From: Rhodanobacter sp. 7MK24
GTDB lineage: Bacteria > Pseudomonadota > Gammaproteobacteria > Xanthomonadales > Rhodanobacteraceae
DNA: 64,000 nucleotides
Direction of reading: 5' to 3'
Assembly (NCBI RefSeq): GCF_014842995.1
Contig: NZ_JACYXL010000003.1
Location: 124,001 to 188,000, forward strand
How positions within the stretch are numbered: position 1 is the first letter of the stretch; each line of letters opens with the position of its first letter. Positions 56,775 through 64,000 of the stretch are shown here, one piece after another. The position numbers and the translations under genes are program-made. The notes beneath the pieces were generated by a model. The model was not told where the DNA came from and made no database searches. It worked only from the letters and a program-made list of their open reading frames with translations.

Positions 56775-57563
56775 ATGCAATTGAATCTCGAAGGCCGTCA
56801 CGCCCTGGTCTGCGGCGCCTCGCAAGGCATCGGCCACGCCAGCGCGATCGAATTGGCGCAGCTTGGCGCCGATGTCACCCTGCTGGCGCGCCGCGCCGAG
56901 GTGCTGGAGACCCTCGCCGCCGCATTGCCTCGCATCCATCCGGAGCAGCACCACGGATTCATCGCCGTCGATGTCGGCGACGCTCTCGCCCTGCGCGCAC
57001 ATACCGAAGCACTGGTCGCCCGTGCGCCCGTGCATATCCTCGTCAACAACAGTGGCGGGCCGCCGCCCGGCAGCGTACTGGACGCCACGACGCAGGATTT
57101 CCTCGCCGCGTGGCAGCAGCATCTGCTGGCCTGCCATACGCTGGCGCAGGCCGTCGTGCCCGGCATGCGCGCGGCCGGCTGGGGTCGCATCGTCAACGTG
57201 ATCTCGACCTCGGTGCGCGAACCGATCCCGGGCATCGGCGTATCCAATACCACGCGCGGCGCGGTGGCCAGCTGGGCCAAGACCCTGGCCGGGGAACTGG
57301 CGCCGTTCGGCATCACCGTCAACAACGTGTTGCCCGGCTCCACCCGTACGCCGCGCATCGAGCAGATCGTCGCCGCGCGGGCGCAGAAGAGCGGCAAACC
57401 GCTGATCGAAGTGCAGCAGGCAATGGAAGCCGAGGTGCCCATGCACCGTTTCGCCGACGCCTCGGAGATCGCCGCCGCAGTGGCTTTTCTCGCCTCACCC
57501 GCCGCGAGTTACATCACCGGCGTCAGCCTGCCGGTGGACGGTGGACGCATGCGTTCGCTGTAA
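56775..57563 (+). CDS. SDR oxidoreductase with atypical active site
   Basis: A 262-residue Rossmann-fold protein: cofactor loop LVCGASQGIGHASAIELAQL (about 12-31), NNSGGPPPG (about 93-101) and IVNVISTSVREPIPGIG, ending DGGRMRSL. Where classical SDRs carry Tyr-x-x-x-Lys it reads SNTTRGAV, so the catalytic Tyr and Lys are replaced by Asn and Arg. Ser in ISTS is kept. A related subgroup with altered catalytic residues exists; the reaction is unknown. It precedes the aminomuconate-type genes by 213 bases. Confidence 0.82.
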   Translation: MQLNLEGRHALVCGASQGIGHASAIELAQLGADVTLLARRAEVLETLAAALPRIHPEQHHGFIAVDVGDALALRAHTEALVARAPVHILVNNSGGPPPGSVLDATTQDFLAAWQQHLLACHTLAQAVVPGMRAAGWGRIVNVISTSVREPIPGIGVSNTTRGAVASWAKTLAGELAPFGITVNNVLPGSTRTPRIEQIVAARAQKSGKPLIEVQQAMEAEVPMHRFADASEIAAAVAFLASPAASYITGVSLPVDGGRMRSL

Positions 57564-57776
57564 GCGCCTATTCCCGATTCTCCATGACCCAAGTTGCCAT
57601 CGGACCGGGCTGTTCGCCCGAGCACCGACGTCATCACCCGATCATGGCCGGACATCCGATCCTTCGCTCTTCATCTGGCGTCCGCGCAAAATCAGGCATT
57701 GGGAGCAAGCGCATGTTCCAGGAAAATACGCCCGCGTCCGGTGCAATCGCCGGAGGCGCGGCGTAAGCTTGCAGGG

Positions 57777-59243
57777 ATGCCCATCACGCGCCTCGCCAAC
57801 CTGATCGACGGTCGCCTAGCACCGCCGCGCAACGACCGCTGGCTCGATGTATTCGAGCCCGCCACCGGCGAAGTCTTCGCCCATTGCCCCGACGGTGATG
57901 CCACCGACGTCGAGGCCGCCGTCGAAGCCGCGCAACGCGCCGCACCGGTTTGGGCCAACACGCCCGCCGAACAACGCGCACGCCTGCTGCAGCGCCTCGC
58001 CGACTTGGTCGAGGCGCGATTGGACGAATTCGCTGCGCTGGAGTCGCGCGACAGCGGCAAGCCGGTAAAGCTTGCGCGCAGCGTGGACATTCCGCGCGCG
58101 GTGAGCAACCTGCGCTTTTTCGCCGCCGCCATCGAAACGTGGAACGGCGAATCGCACGCCATGGCGCTGGGTCAGCCGGACCAGGGCGCGATCAACTACA
58201 CGCTGCGCCAGTCGCTGGGCGTGGTGGGTTGCATCAGTCCGTGGAACCTGCCGCTCTACCTGTTCACGTGGAAGATCGCGCCCGCATTGGCCGCGGGCAA
58301 CGCTGTGGTGGCCAAGCCCTCGGAAGTAACCCCCTGCACGGCCGCCCTGCTGGGCGCATTGAGCATCGAGGCTGGCTTGCCACCCGGCGTGCTGAACATC
58401 GTGCAGGGCCGTGGCCCCACGGTGGGCCAAGCCATCGCCGAGCACCCGCGTATCAAGGCGGTTTCCTTCACCGGCAGCACCGCCACCGGTGCGCACATCG
58501 CCGCGGCGGCGGCCGCACAGTTCAAGAAGGTGTCGCTGGAGATGGGCGGGAAGAATCCGGCCATCGTGTTCGCCGACGCAGAGCTTTCCGACGCCAACCT
58601 CGACAGCATCGTGCGATCGGGTTTCGCCAACCAGGGCGAGATCTGCCTGTGCGGTTCGCGCCTGCTGGTGCAGCGCTCGATCTACCGGGACTTCCGCGAG
58701 CGCTATGTCGCGCGCGTGCGCACACTGCGCGTGGGCGATCCCGGCGACGACGCCAGCGACCTGGGTGCGCTGGTGTCCAAGCCGCATTTCGACAAGGTGA
58801 TGGCCTGTATCAGCCAGGCCCGCGCCGAAGGTGGGCACGTGGCTTGCGGCGGCGAAGCGGTTGCCGTACCGGGCCGCTGCGAGCGCGGCTGGTTCGTGGC
58901 ACCCACGGTGATCGAAGGACTGGCGGCCGACGCCGCCACCAACCAACAGGAAATCTTCGGCCCGGTGGTGACGCTGATTCCGTTCGAGGACGAGACGGAA
59001 GCCCTGGCCATCGCCAACGGCACCGGCTACGGCCTCGCCGCCTCGCTATGGACGCGCGATCTCAATCGCGCGCACCGCCTCGCCAGCCAGCTCGAGTTCG
59101 GCATCGTGTGGATCAACTGCTGGATGCTGCGCGACCTGCGCACGCCATTCGGCGGCATGAAGCACTCGGGCCTCGGCCGGGAGGGCGGCGGCGAAGCGCT
59201 GCGCTTCTTCACCGAGGCGAAGAACGTCTGCATCCGCTATTGA
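57777..59243 (+). CDS. Aldehyde dehydrogenase, 2-aminomuconate-semialdehyde DH-like
   Basis: A 488-residue NAD-dependent aldehyde dehydrogenase. Catalytic residues: Asn157 (ISPWNLPLYLFTWKIAPALA), Glu255 (VSLEMGGKNP) and Cys290 (NQGEICLCGSRL). The motif spelling resembles 2-hydroxymuconic/2-aminomuconic semialdehyde dehydrogenases, which oxidise the ring-cleavage semialdehyde in the kynurenine or nitrobenzoate routes. The RidA-type deaminase two genes on supports this. ATG 57777 follows GCAGG; the frame opens earlier without a better start. Confidence 0.82.
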   Translation: MPITRLANLIDGRLAPPRNDRWLDVFEPATGEVFAHCPDGDATDVEAAVEAAQRAAPVWANTPAEQRARLLQRLADLVEARLDEFAALESRDSGKPVKLARSVDIPRAVSNLRFFAAAIETWNGESHAMALGQPDQGAINYTLRQSLGVVGCISPWNLPLYLFTWKIAPALAAGNAVVAKPSEVTPCTAALLGALSIEAGLPPGVLNIVQGRGPTVGQAIAEHPRIKAVSFTGSTATGAHIAAAAAAQFKKVSLEMGGKNPAIVFADAELSDANLDSIVRSGFANQGEICLCGSRLLVQRSIYRDFRERYVARVRTLRVGDPGDDASDLGALVSKPHFDKVMACISQARAEGGHVACGGEAVAVPGRCERGWFVAPTVIEGLAADAATNQQEIFGPVVTLIPFEDETEALAIANGTGYGLAASLWTRDLNRAHRLASQLEFGIVWINCWMLRDLRTPFGGMKHSGLGREGGGEALRFFTEAKNVCIRY

Positions 59244-59262
59244 AAACCCCGAGGAGTCTTTC

Positions 59263-59934
59263 TTGAAAAGCCCACTGCAATCCCTGCTCGACAGCAACCG
59301 CCGCTGGTCCGCCGACGTTACCGCGCAGGATCCGCGCTTCTTCGAACAGCTGGCGCAGCAGCAGTCGCCGAAATACCTGTGGATCGGCTGCTCGGACTCG
59401 CGCGTGCCGGCCACCCAGATCGTCGACCTGCCTCCCGGCGAGATCTTCGTGCAACGCAACGTCGCCAATGTGGTGTCGCACACCGACCTCAACTGCCTGA
59501 GCACGATCCAGTTCGCGGTCGACGCGCTCAAGGTGGAGCACATCATCATCGTCGGCCACTACGGCTGCGGCGGCGTGCAGGCCGTGCTGGACGATCGCCG
59601 CCTCGGCCTGGTGGACAACTGGCTGCGCCATGTGGGCGATGTGGCGCGGAAGCACGACAGCCTGCTCGGTTCGCTCGAGCTGATGGATCTGCGCAACGCG
59701 CGCCTGTGCGAGCTCAACGCCATCGAGGGCGTAGTCAACGTGTGCAACACCACGATGGTGATGGATGCCTGGGAGCGCGGCCAGAAACTCTCCGTGCACG
59801 CATGGTGTTACAGCCTCGCCAACGGCCACATCAACGACCTCGGCATGCATGTCGACGCGCGCGACGCGCTTTGGCCCGCTTACGAGGCGGCTCTGCAGCG
59901 GCTCAGCGGCGTCCCGGCTCCGCGCCATGGCTGA
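59263..59934 (+). CDS. can: Beta-carbonic anhydrase
   Basis: A 223-residue zinc enzyme interconverting CO2 and bicarbonate. Zinc ligands Cys43 (WIGCSDSRVP), His99 and Cys102 (VGHYGCGG) with the Asp45/Arg47 dyad correspond to those of E. coli Can (Cys42, Asp44, His98, Cys101). Start codon TTG at 59263, with GAGGAGTC seven bases upstream. It starts 19 bases after the aldehyde dehydrogenase and its stop overlaps the deaminase start, so it is co-transcribed with aminomuconate-type genes. Confidence 0.93.
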   Translation: MKSPLQSLLDSNRRWSADVTAQDPRFFEQLAQQQSPKYLWIGCSDSRVPATQIVDLPPGEIFVQRNVANVVSHTDLNCLSTIQFAVDALKVEHIIIVGHYGCGGVQAVLDDRRLGLVDNWLRHVGDVARKHDSLLGSLELMDLRNARLCELNAIEGVVNVCNTTMVMDAWERGQKLSVHAWCYSLANGHINDLGMHVDARDALWPAYEAALQRLSGVPAPRHG

Positions 59935-60358
59935 AACCATCCGCACCGAGGCGGCTCCGGCGCCGGTGGGTGCCTACCCGCATGCGCGGCGCCTGGGCAA
60001 TCTCCTGTTCCTGTCCGGCGTGGGGCCGCGCCAACCGGGTACGAATGCGATCCCCGGCAACGTCTACGACATCGAGGGCAAGCTGGTTGGCTATGACATC
60101 GAGGCGCAGTGCCGGCAGGTGTTCGCCAATGTGCGCGCAGTGCTGGAAGCCGGCGGCGCACGCTGGGAGGATCTGGTCGACGTCACCGTGTTCTTGACCG
60201 ACATGGCGCGCGATTTCGCCACCTACAACCGCCTCTACAGCGAGCATTTCGCCGGCGTGGACGCGTGCCGCACCACGTTGGGCATCACCGCGCTGCCCAC
60301 GCCCATCGCCATCGAGCTGAAATGCGTGGCGGCGATCGATCCGCACGCTACTCCCTGA
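59927..60358 (+). CDS. RidA-family deaminase, 2-aminomuconate deaminase-like
   Basis: A 143-residue RidA/YjgF-fold protein: APAPVGAYPHARRLGNLLFL, SGVGPRQPG, a substrate loop FANVRAVLEAGGARWEDLVD and the C-terminal TLGITALPTPIAIELKCVAA. This resembles 2-aminomuconate deaminase (AmnD/NbaF group), which turns 2-aminomuconate into 4-oxalocrotonate. General RidA enamine deaminases are the alternative. It overlaps the carbonic anhydrase gene by eight bases. Confidence 0.78.
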   Translation: MAETIRTEAAPAPVGAYPHARRLGNLLFLSGVGPRQPGTNAIPGNVYDIEGKLVGYDIEAQCRQVFANVRAVLEAGGARWEDLVDVTVFLTDMARDFATYNRLYSEHFAGVDACRTTLGITALPTPIAIELKCVAAIDPHATP

Positions 60359-60431
60359 TCGCGCGGGGCACACAAGCGGCCATCCTTTTTCGCGCCTTCC
60401 AACCGCAGTTTCTGCGACCATCCGTACGCAT

Positions 60432-60464
60432 AAAAAAAGCCCGCCGATAGATCGGCGGGCTTTT
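60432..60464. terminator. Bidirectional terminator after the deaminase
   Basis: AGCCCGCCGAT, loop AG, ATCGGCGGGCT stem, preceded by seven A and followed by TTTT. It ends the plus-strand aminomuconate unit and also the convergent minus-strand gene. Confidence 0.85.
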
Positions 60465-60488
60465 CGTACGGACGAAATTCCGGTGGAA

Positions 60489-60743
60489 TCAACCGCCGGA
60501 AGCGGTCGACGCAGGAGCGGCATCGGTCTTGGTTGCAGCCTTCTTATGGGTCTTGCTGGTGGTGTGATGCTTGGTGGTGGACTTGTGATGCGCGGCGGCC
60601 TTGTGGGTGGAAGAGGCAGCGGCGGGAGCGTCGGTAGCCGGGGCAGTCTGCGGAGCTGCAGCCGGAGCCGCCTGCTGGGCAAACACGGAAGCGGACAGGG
60701 CCACACCAGCGACGAGCAGGGAAGCGATCGCGAACTTACGCAT
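60489..60743 (-). CDS. Secreted Ala/Lys/His/Thr-rich low-complexity protein
   Basis: An 84-residue exported protein: signal peptide MRKFAIASLLVAGVALSASV (cleavage after FAQ-type site), then an Ala/Pro/Thr stretch and a basic His/Lys/Thr/Ser tail (AHHKSTTKHHTTSKTHKKAA). Composition resembles acid-shock Asr-type proteins, but there is no conserved domain to confirm it. The start follows TCGAGGTTCGCCATC. It ends at the bidirectional terminator. Confidence 0.65.
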   Translation of the reverse strand: MRKFAIASLLVAGVALSASVFAQQAAPAAAPQTAPATDAPAAASSTHKAAAHHKSTTKHHTTSKTHKKAATKTDAAPASTASGG

Positions 60744-61170
60744 GATGGCGAACCTCGATAATTTTATTGTATCGCGAACCCGGCCGGACCCCGGCGCCAC
60801 GGGTGGCGCGACGCAACCACCATACCAGCTTCACCGGCATACCGAGACTGAACAGGACACGGTTCCGCCAAATTGTGCGAGCGCGGATATTCACGCTTCA
60901 GCTTGCTGCCTGCTCGAGGTTTTCAGACGCACCGCGCCGGAAACTGTTTGTATGCACGCCAACTGCGCATCGACCACGGAGTGGCGACGAAACGTGCGTT
61001 CCCGGCAGGTGATGTTGGGAGCACGGCCAAATGGATCAAACCTTACGCACTGTTCCTGAGGTGGCCGCCAAGCGAAAGCGCGCAAGTCCGACACGATGCC
61101 ACGCACAACCATCCGACAGCTCCAAGGGCAGTGCGGGCATAGCAAGACCGTGGTTGGATCCTGGGGCGAT
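60744..61170. other. Gap without a recognised gene
   Basis: About 430 bases between two minus-strand genes. No protein family, RNA gene or repeat was recognised; short open frames (for example 60891-61211 on the minus strand) lack ribosome binding sites. It should hold the promoter of the low-complexity protein gene. Confidence 0.4.
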
Positions 61171-62430
61171 TCAAAGCCCGAACCGCGCCGGCGCATAGGG
61201 TTTTGGATCAATTGCCGGCGTGTTGCCGCACAGCTGGTCGGCGACCAGTTCGCCGGTGGCCGCCGACATGCTCACGCCGAGCATGCCGTGCGCGGTGGCC
61301 AGGTGCAGGTTCGCCCAGCGCGTGCTCGGGCCGATGATCGGCACTTCGTCCACGCTCATCGGCCGCCAGCCCCACCACTCCTCCAGTTGCTGCGGCCCTT
61401 CCGGTTCATGCAGGCCCGTGGCGGCGCCGCGGCGCAAAGCATCGAGGCGGGCACGATTGAGGCCCTCGGCATAGCCGGAAAATTCCATCGTGCTGCCCAG
61501 CCGGTAGCCGTCGGCCCAGGTAGTGACGCATACCTGCGCCTCGCGCAACACCAGCGCATGCCGTGGCGCCCGCACAGGACGCGTATAGGTGATCGAGTAG
61601 CCCTTGCCCGGCTGCATCGGCAGGCGCAGACCCAGCGAACGGGCCAGCAGCGGCGACCACGCCCCCAACGCCAGCAACACGCGCTCCCCGGCAAACGTGC
61701 CGCGCGAAGTGCGCACCCGGGCGATGCTTTCGCCATCGGTGTCGAAGCCTTCGATGCGCGCGCCGGATTCGATCTTGCCGCCCAGTTCCCGCACGCATCG
61801 CGCCAGCTCGGCGACATAACGGTCCGGCCGCAAACGTGCATCACCGGGATGGAACAGGCCACCCGTCACACCGGGCTTCAGTGCCGGCTCCATCGCTCCC
61901 ACCTCGTCGCCGCGCAAGCGCCGCACTTCGACCCCAAGGCGGTCGAGCACGGCGGCATGATGCTGTTCGTCCGCCGCCAGCGCCCGCGCAGTGCGGTACA
62001 CGTACAGTTCTCCTTCCTCGGCGAATTCGCAATCCAGCCCCTCGTCGCGCACCAGTTCGCCGAGGAGTTGGCGCGAGCGCTGCAGGATCATCGAACGCGC
62101 CACGGTCGCGCGATGGAAATCGGTCCAGTTGCAGTGCCGTGCGAAACCCAGCAACCAGCGCAGACGCGGGCCGTCGAAACGCGGATTGAGGTACAGCGGT
62201 GCATCGGCGCGCAGCATCGAACGCAAGGCAATGCCCAGCGTTCCCGGCATCGCCAGCGGCGCGGCATGGCTGGGCGTGATCGTGCCGCAATTGCCATGCG
62301 AAGCGCCGCAACCCGGCGTGCCCTGTTCCAGCACCCGTACGGCCACGCCCTTGCGCAACAAGTGCAAGGCGCTGGCGAGGCCGATCACCCCGCCGCCGAG
62401 TATCAGTACATCCCCACGAGTCGCATTCAT
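61171..62430 (-). CDS. DadA-like D-amino-acid dehydrogenase
   Basis: A 419-residue FAD-dependent oxidoreductase of the DAO/DadA family: N-terminal FAD loop VLILGGGVIGLASALHLLRK, TPGCGASHGNCGTITPSHAA, then the DadA-like GKGYSITYTRPVRAPRHALV and a C-terminal ATAHGMLGVSMSAATGELVA. It likely deaminates D-amino acids and feeds electrons to the respiratory chain; D-alanine from Alr is one possible substrate. A D-hydroxyproline dehydrogenase role is an alternative. Confidence 0.8.
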   Translation of the reverse strand: MNATRGDVLILGGGVIGLASALHLLRKGVAVRVLEQGTPGCGASHGNCGTITPSHAAPLAMPGTLGIALRSMLRADAPLYLNPRFDGPRLRWLLGFARHCNWTDFHRATVARSMILQRSRQLLGELVRDEGLDCEFAEEGELYVYRTARALAADEQHHAAVLDRLGVEVRRLRGDEVGAMEPALKPGVTGGLFHPGDARLRPDRYVAELARCVRELGGKIESGARIEGFDTDGESIARVRTSRGTFAGERVLLALGAWSPLLARSLGLRLPMQPGKGYSITYTRPVRAPRHALVLREAQVCVTTWADGYRLGSTMEFSGYAEGLNRARLDALRRGAATGLHEPEGPQQLEEWWGWRPMSVDEVPIIGPSTRWANLHLATAHGMLGVSMSAATGELVADQLCGNTPAIDPKPYAPARFGL

Positions 62431-62521
62431 CCGCCGATTGTAACCATCTGCTGCGACGCGTCATGCACGCGCTTCGCAGTGCATGCACCATGCGAGTCGC
62501 CTACTCATTCAAGGCGTCGCC

Positions 62522-63853
62522 ATGCTGGCCCATTCCGCCGTTCGTGCAGGCCTTGTCGCCGCGCTGCTGGTTTGTTCCAGCGCCGCCGCACAATCGTTCG
62601 ATCCGTCCGCGCTCAAACTGCTGCAGGCGATGGGGCGCGAACCCACCACGCTGGCCCGCTACCAGTACCTCATCCACGAGGAGCCTTCGCTGCGATCCAG
62701 CGACCAGGTGCTCGCATTGCAGTTCATGTCCTTCTCGCAGGACGAACTCGGGCTCTACGATCAGGCCGTCTTCAGTTTTCCGCTGAAGGACGACCTGCCT
62801 GAAGATCTCAAGCTGCCAACGTCAGCCGATTGGAAGTCGGCCGATGCCGTCGACACCATCGTCGCGCTTGCAGCACAGCGACACCTCGTGATGGTCAACG
62901 AGGCGCACCACGACGCGCATACCCGCCAGCTCACTCTCGAATTGCTACCACGGTTGCGCGCCCTGGGCTTCACCTATTTCGCCGCCGAAGCGCTGGGCAC
63001 GGACGATCCCGACTTGGCCAAGCGCGGCTATCCCACTCGCAAGAGCGGCACGGAATACCTGCGCGATCCGCTGTACGGCGACATCGTGCGCGAGGCGATC
63101 CGGCTGGGCTTCACCCTCGTTCCCTACGACAACGGGCTCAACGGGCAGGCGCGCGAGAACGCGCAAGCCCAGACCTTGTACCAAACGGTGTTTGCGAAGG
63201 ATCCCAAGGCGCGCTTGTTCGTGCATGCCGGCTACGCGCACATCGACAAGGCTACAGGGCGTCTCGGCGACCTGCAGCCCATGGCATTGCGGCTCCAGGC
63301 GCTGACCGGCCAGGTGCCGCTGTCCATCGACCAGACCGACTTCCTTGAAACCGGACTGGATACGTCGGACGCCTACCATCAGCTCGAACACACGTTTCCA
63401 TCGGAAAAGCCCGAGGTCCTGCTAAACCGTCAGACCGGCCAGCCATGGAGCGCGCGACCGACGGCTTATGACGTCAACGTGATCCTGCCTCCCAGCCTCA
63501 CCCTCGACGCCTTCGGCAAGTACAAGTACGGGTATCGGATCAACGGCGAAGGCGCCCCGTTGCCACAAGTGATGGATCACAATGAAATGCAGCGGGCGAG
63601 CTGGCTTTCGCTGGACGGCAAGCGACGCCCACACTCCATCGGTGCAGAACTGTGCCGGGGCACAATCCCTTGCCTCGTCAGTGCGCACTACTTCGGCGAA
63701 CCGAACGACGCCATCGCCGCCGACCGGTACGCCATCATGGGTTTCAACGAATCCACCGAGCTTTACCTGCGTCCTGGCCGCTACCGGTTGCGCGCCAGCG
63801 ACAGCGACGGTCATACCCTGTCGGAAAGCAGCATCGACATAGCGTCGCAATAG
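62522..63853 (+). CDS. Secreted protein, ChaN/EreA-like fold (uncertain)
   Basis: A 443-residue exported protein. Signal peptide MLAHSAVRAGLVAALLVCSS (cleavage after AAA near residue 24), then the block VMVNEAHHDAHTRQLTLELL followed by GFTYFAAEALG, which resembles the GEAH/E-x-H core of ChaN/EreA/TIKI-type hydrolases. A second conserved block is LFVHAGYAHIDKATG. Whether it binds metal or haem or hydrolyses peptide or ester bonds is unknown. An earlier ATG at 62483 lengthens the signal; 62522 gives a normal one. It stands before the BlaI-type gene. Confidence 0.55.
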   Translation: MLAHSAVRAGLVAALLVCSSAAAQSFDPSALKLLQAMGREPTTLARYQYLIHEEPSLRSSDQVLALQFMSFSQDELGLYDQAVFSFPLKDDLPEDLKLPTSADWKSADAVDTIVALAAQRHLVMVNEAHHDAHTRQLTLELLPRLRALGFTYFAAEALGTDDPDLAKRGYPTRKSGTEYLRDPLYGDIVREAIRLGFTLVPYDNGLNGQARENAQAQTLYQTVFAKDPKARLFVHAGYAHIDKATGRLGDLQPMALRLQALTGQVPLSIDQTDFLETGLDTSDAYHQLEHTFPSEKPEVLLNRQTGQPWSARPTAYDVNVILPPSLTLDAFGKYKYGYRINGEGAPLPQVMDHNEMQRASWLSLDGKRRPHSIGAELCRGTIPCLVSAHYFGEPNDAIAADRYAIMGFNESTELYLRPGRYRLRASDSDGHTLSESSIDIASQ

Positions 63854-63870
63854 GCTCTTGCGCCAAATGA

Positions 63871-63908
63871 ATTACGAGCGTAGTCTAAATGAGAACTACA
63901 CTCGTAAT
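63871..63908. promoter_or_regulatory. Dyad operator before the BlaI/CopY-type gene
   Basis: ATTACGAGCGTAGT (63871-63884) and ACTACACTCGTAAT (63895-63908) are inverted copies matching at 13 of 14 positions, separated by ten bases. BlaI/CopY-type repressors bind dyads with a GTA/TAC core, so this is probably the self-operator of the adjoining gene. A possible -35 (TTGCGC, 63858-63863) lies just upstream. Confidence 0.65.
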
Positions 63909-63925
63909 TTTTCTGCGGCGCGCTC

Positions 63926-64000
63926 ATGAGCAATCTCACCCCAACGATCAGCGAAGCCGAAAGCCACGTAATGGAGGTGCTGTGGCGCCGTGCACCACAG
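63926..64000 (+). CDS. BlaI/MecI/CopY-type transcriptional repressor (partial)
   Basis: The first 25 codons are in the window and the gene runs off the right edge. MSNLTPTISEAESHVMEVLW followed by RRAPQ is a typical BlaI/CopY N-terminal helix pattern (a short start then E-x-x-V-M-x-x-L-W), the beginning of the winged-helix domain. Such repressors are inactivated by a co-encoded BlaR1-type protease, which would be expected downstream. The dyad at 63871-63908 is its probable operator. Confidence 0.75.
   Translation, partial: MSNLTPTISEAESHVMEVLWRRAPQ

Noticed and set aside
60744-61211. Short open frames in the gap before the DadA-like gene
   Set aside because: No ribosome binding sites, no familiar motifs, and overlapping frames on both strands of similar length.

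Overview
The window is a GC-rich chromosomal segment of a gammaproteobacterium, most likely Xanthomonadales and probably the Rhodanobacteraceae (Dyella/Rhodanobacter/Luteibacter group). This is inferred from the housekeeping gene order (murJ-ribF-ileS-lspA-ispH, rpsF-rpsR-rplI-dnaB-alr), a recCBD operon, a fused isobutyryl-CoA mutase, a RayT transposase remnant and GTAG-type REP palindromes. No database search was possible, so the genus is a guess.

Layout. 1-7170: small membrane proteins, a divergent NmrA-like reductase/LysR pair, and an envelope-stress-like set (DUF1328, CsbD, BON, a small hydrophilic protein) beside a triple-PAS LuxR regulator. 7171-11221: accessory region. It has an AT-rich leader and small ORF, a TonB-domain lipoprotein with a polyproline tail, a decayed RayT gene with two copies of a 57-bp repeat, and a tight three-gene AT-rich operon (8901-11016) ending in a PD-(D/E)XK nuclease-like protein. 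That operon is the best candidate for an undescribed defence-type system. 11222-23364: icmF, three tandem TonB-like secreted proteins, ChaB and SRPBCC proteins, a duplicated-domain secreted protein, an outer-membrane channel divergent from a MocR-type regulator, and two YXWGXW-like envelope proteins.

23601-32768: recC-recB-recD with overlapping junctions; recC carries an in-frame REP-like palindrome. A tRNA-Thr follows. 32918-40439: ispH, lspA, ileS, ribF and murJ, all on the minus strand, with REP-type palindromes in two gaps; rpsT is divergent, with a TTG start. 41045-45740: an ECF sigma factor overlapping a putative anti-sigma gene and a membrane-protein gene, a serine hydrolase, and a GNAT/YdeI/GNAT trio. 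45785-55554: RcnB-like protein, radA, an MFS exporter, alr, dnaB, the rpsF-rpsR-rplI ribosomal genes, an IscA-type protein and asnS.

55563-64000: MalM-like lipoprotein, a small membrane protein, an SDR without the usual Tyr/Lys pair, then an aldehyde dehydrogenase, beta-carbonic anhydrase and RidA-family deaminase. The last set looks like the lower part of the 2-aminomuconate (kynurenine/3-hydroxyanthranilate) route. A DadA-like dehydrogenase, a secreted ChaN/EreA-like protein and the first 25 codons of a BlaI/CopY-type repressor, preceded by a near-perfect dyad operator, close the window.
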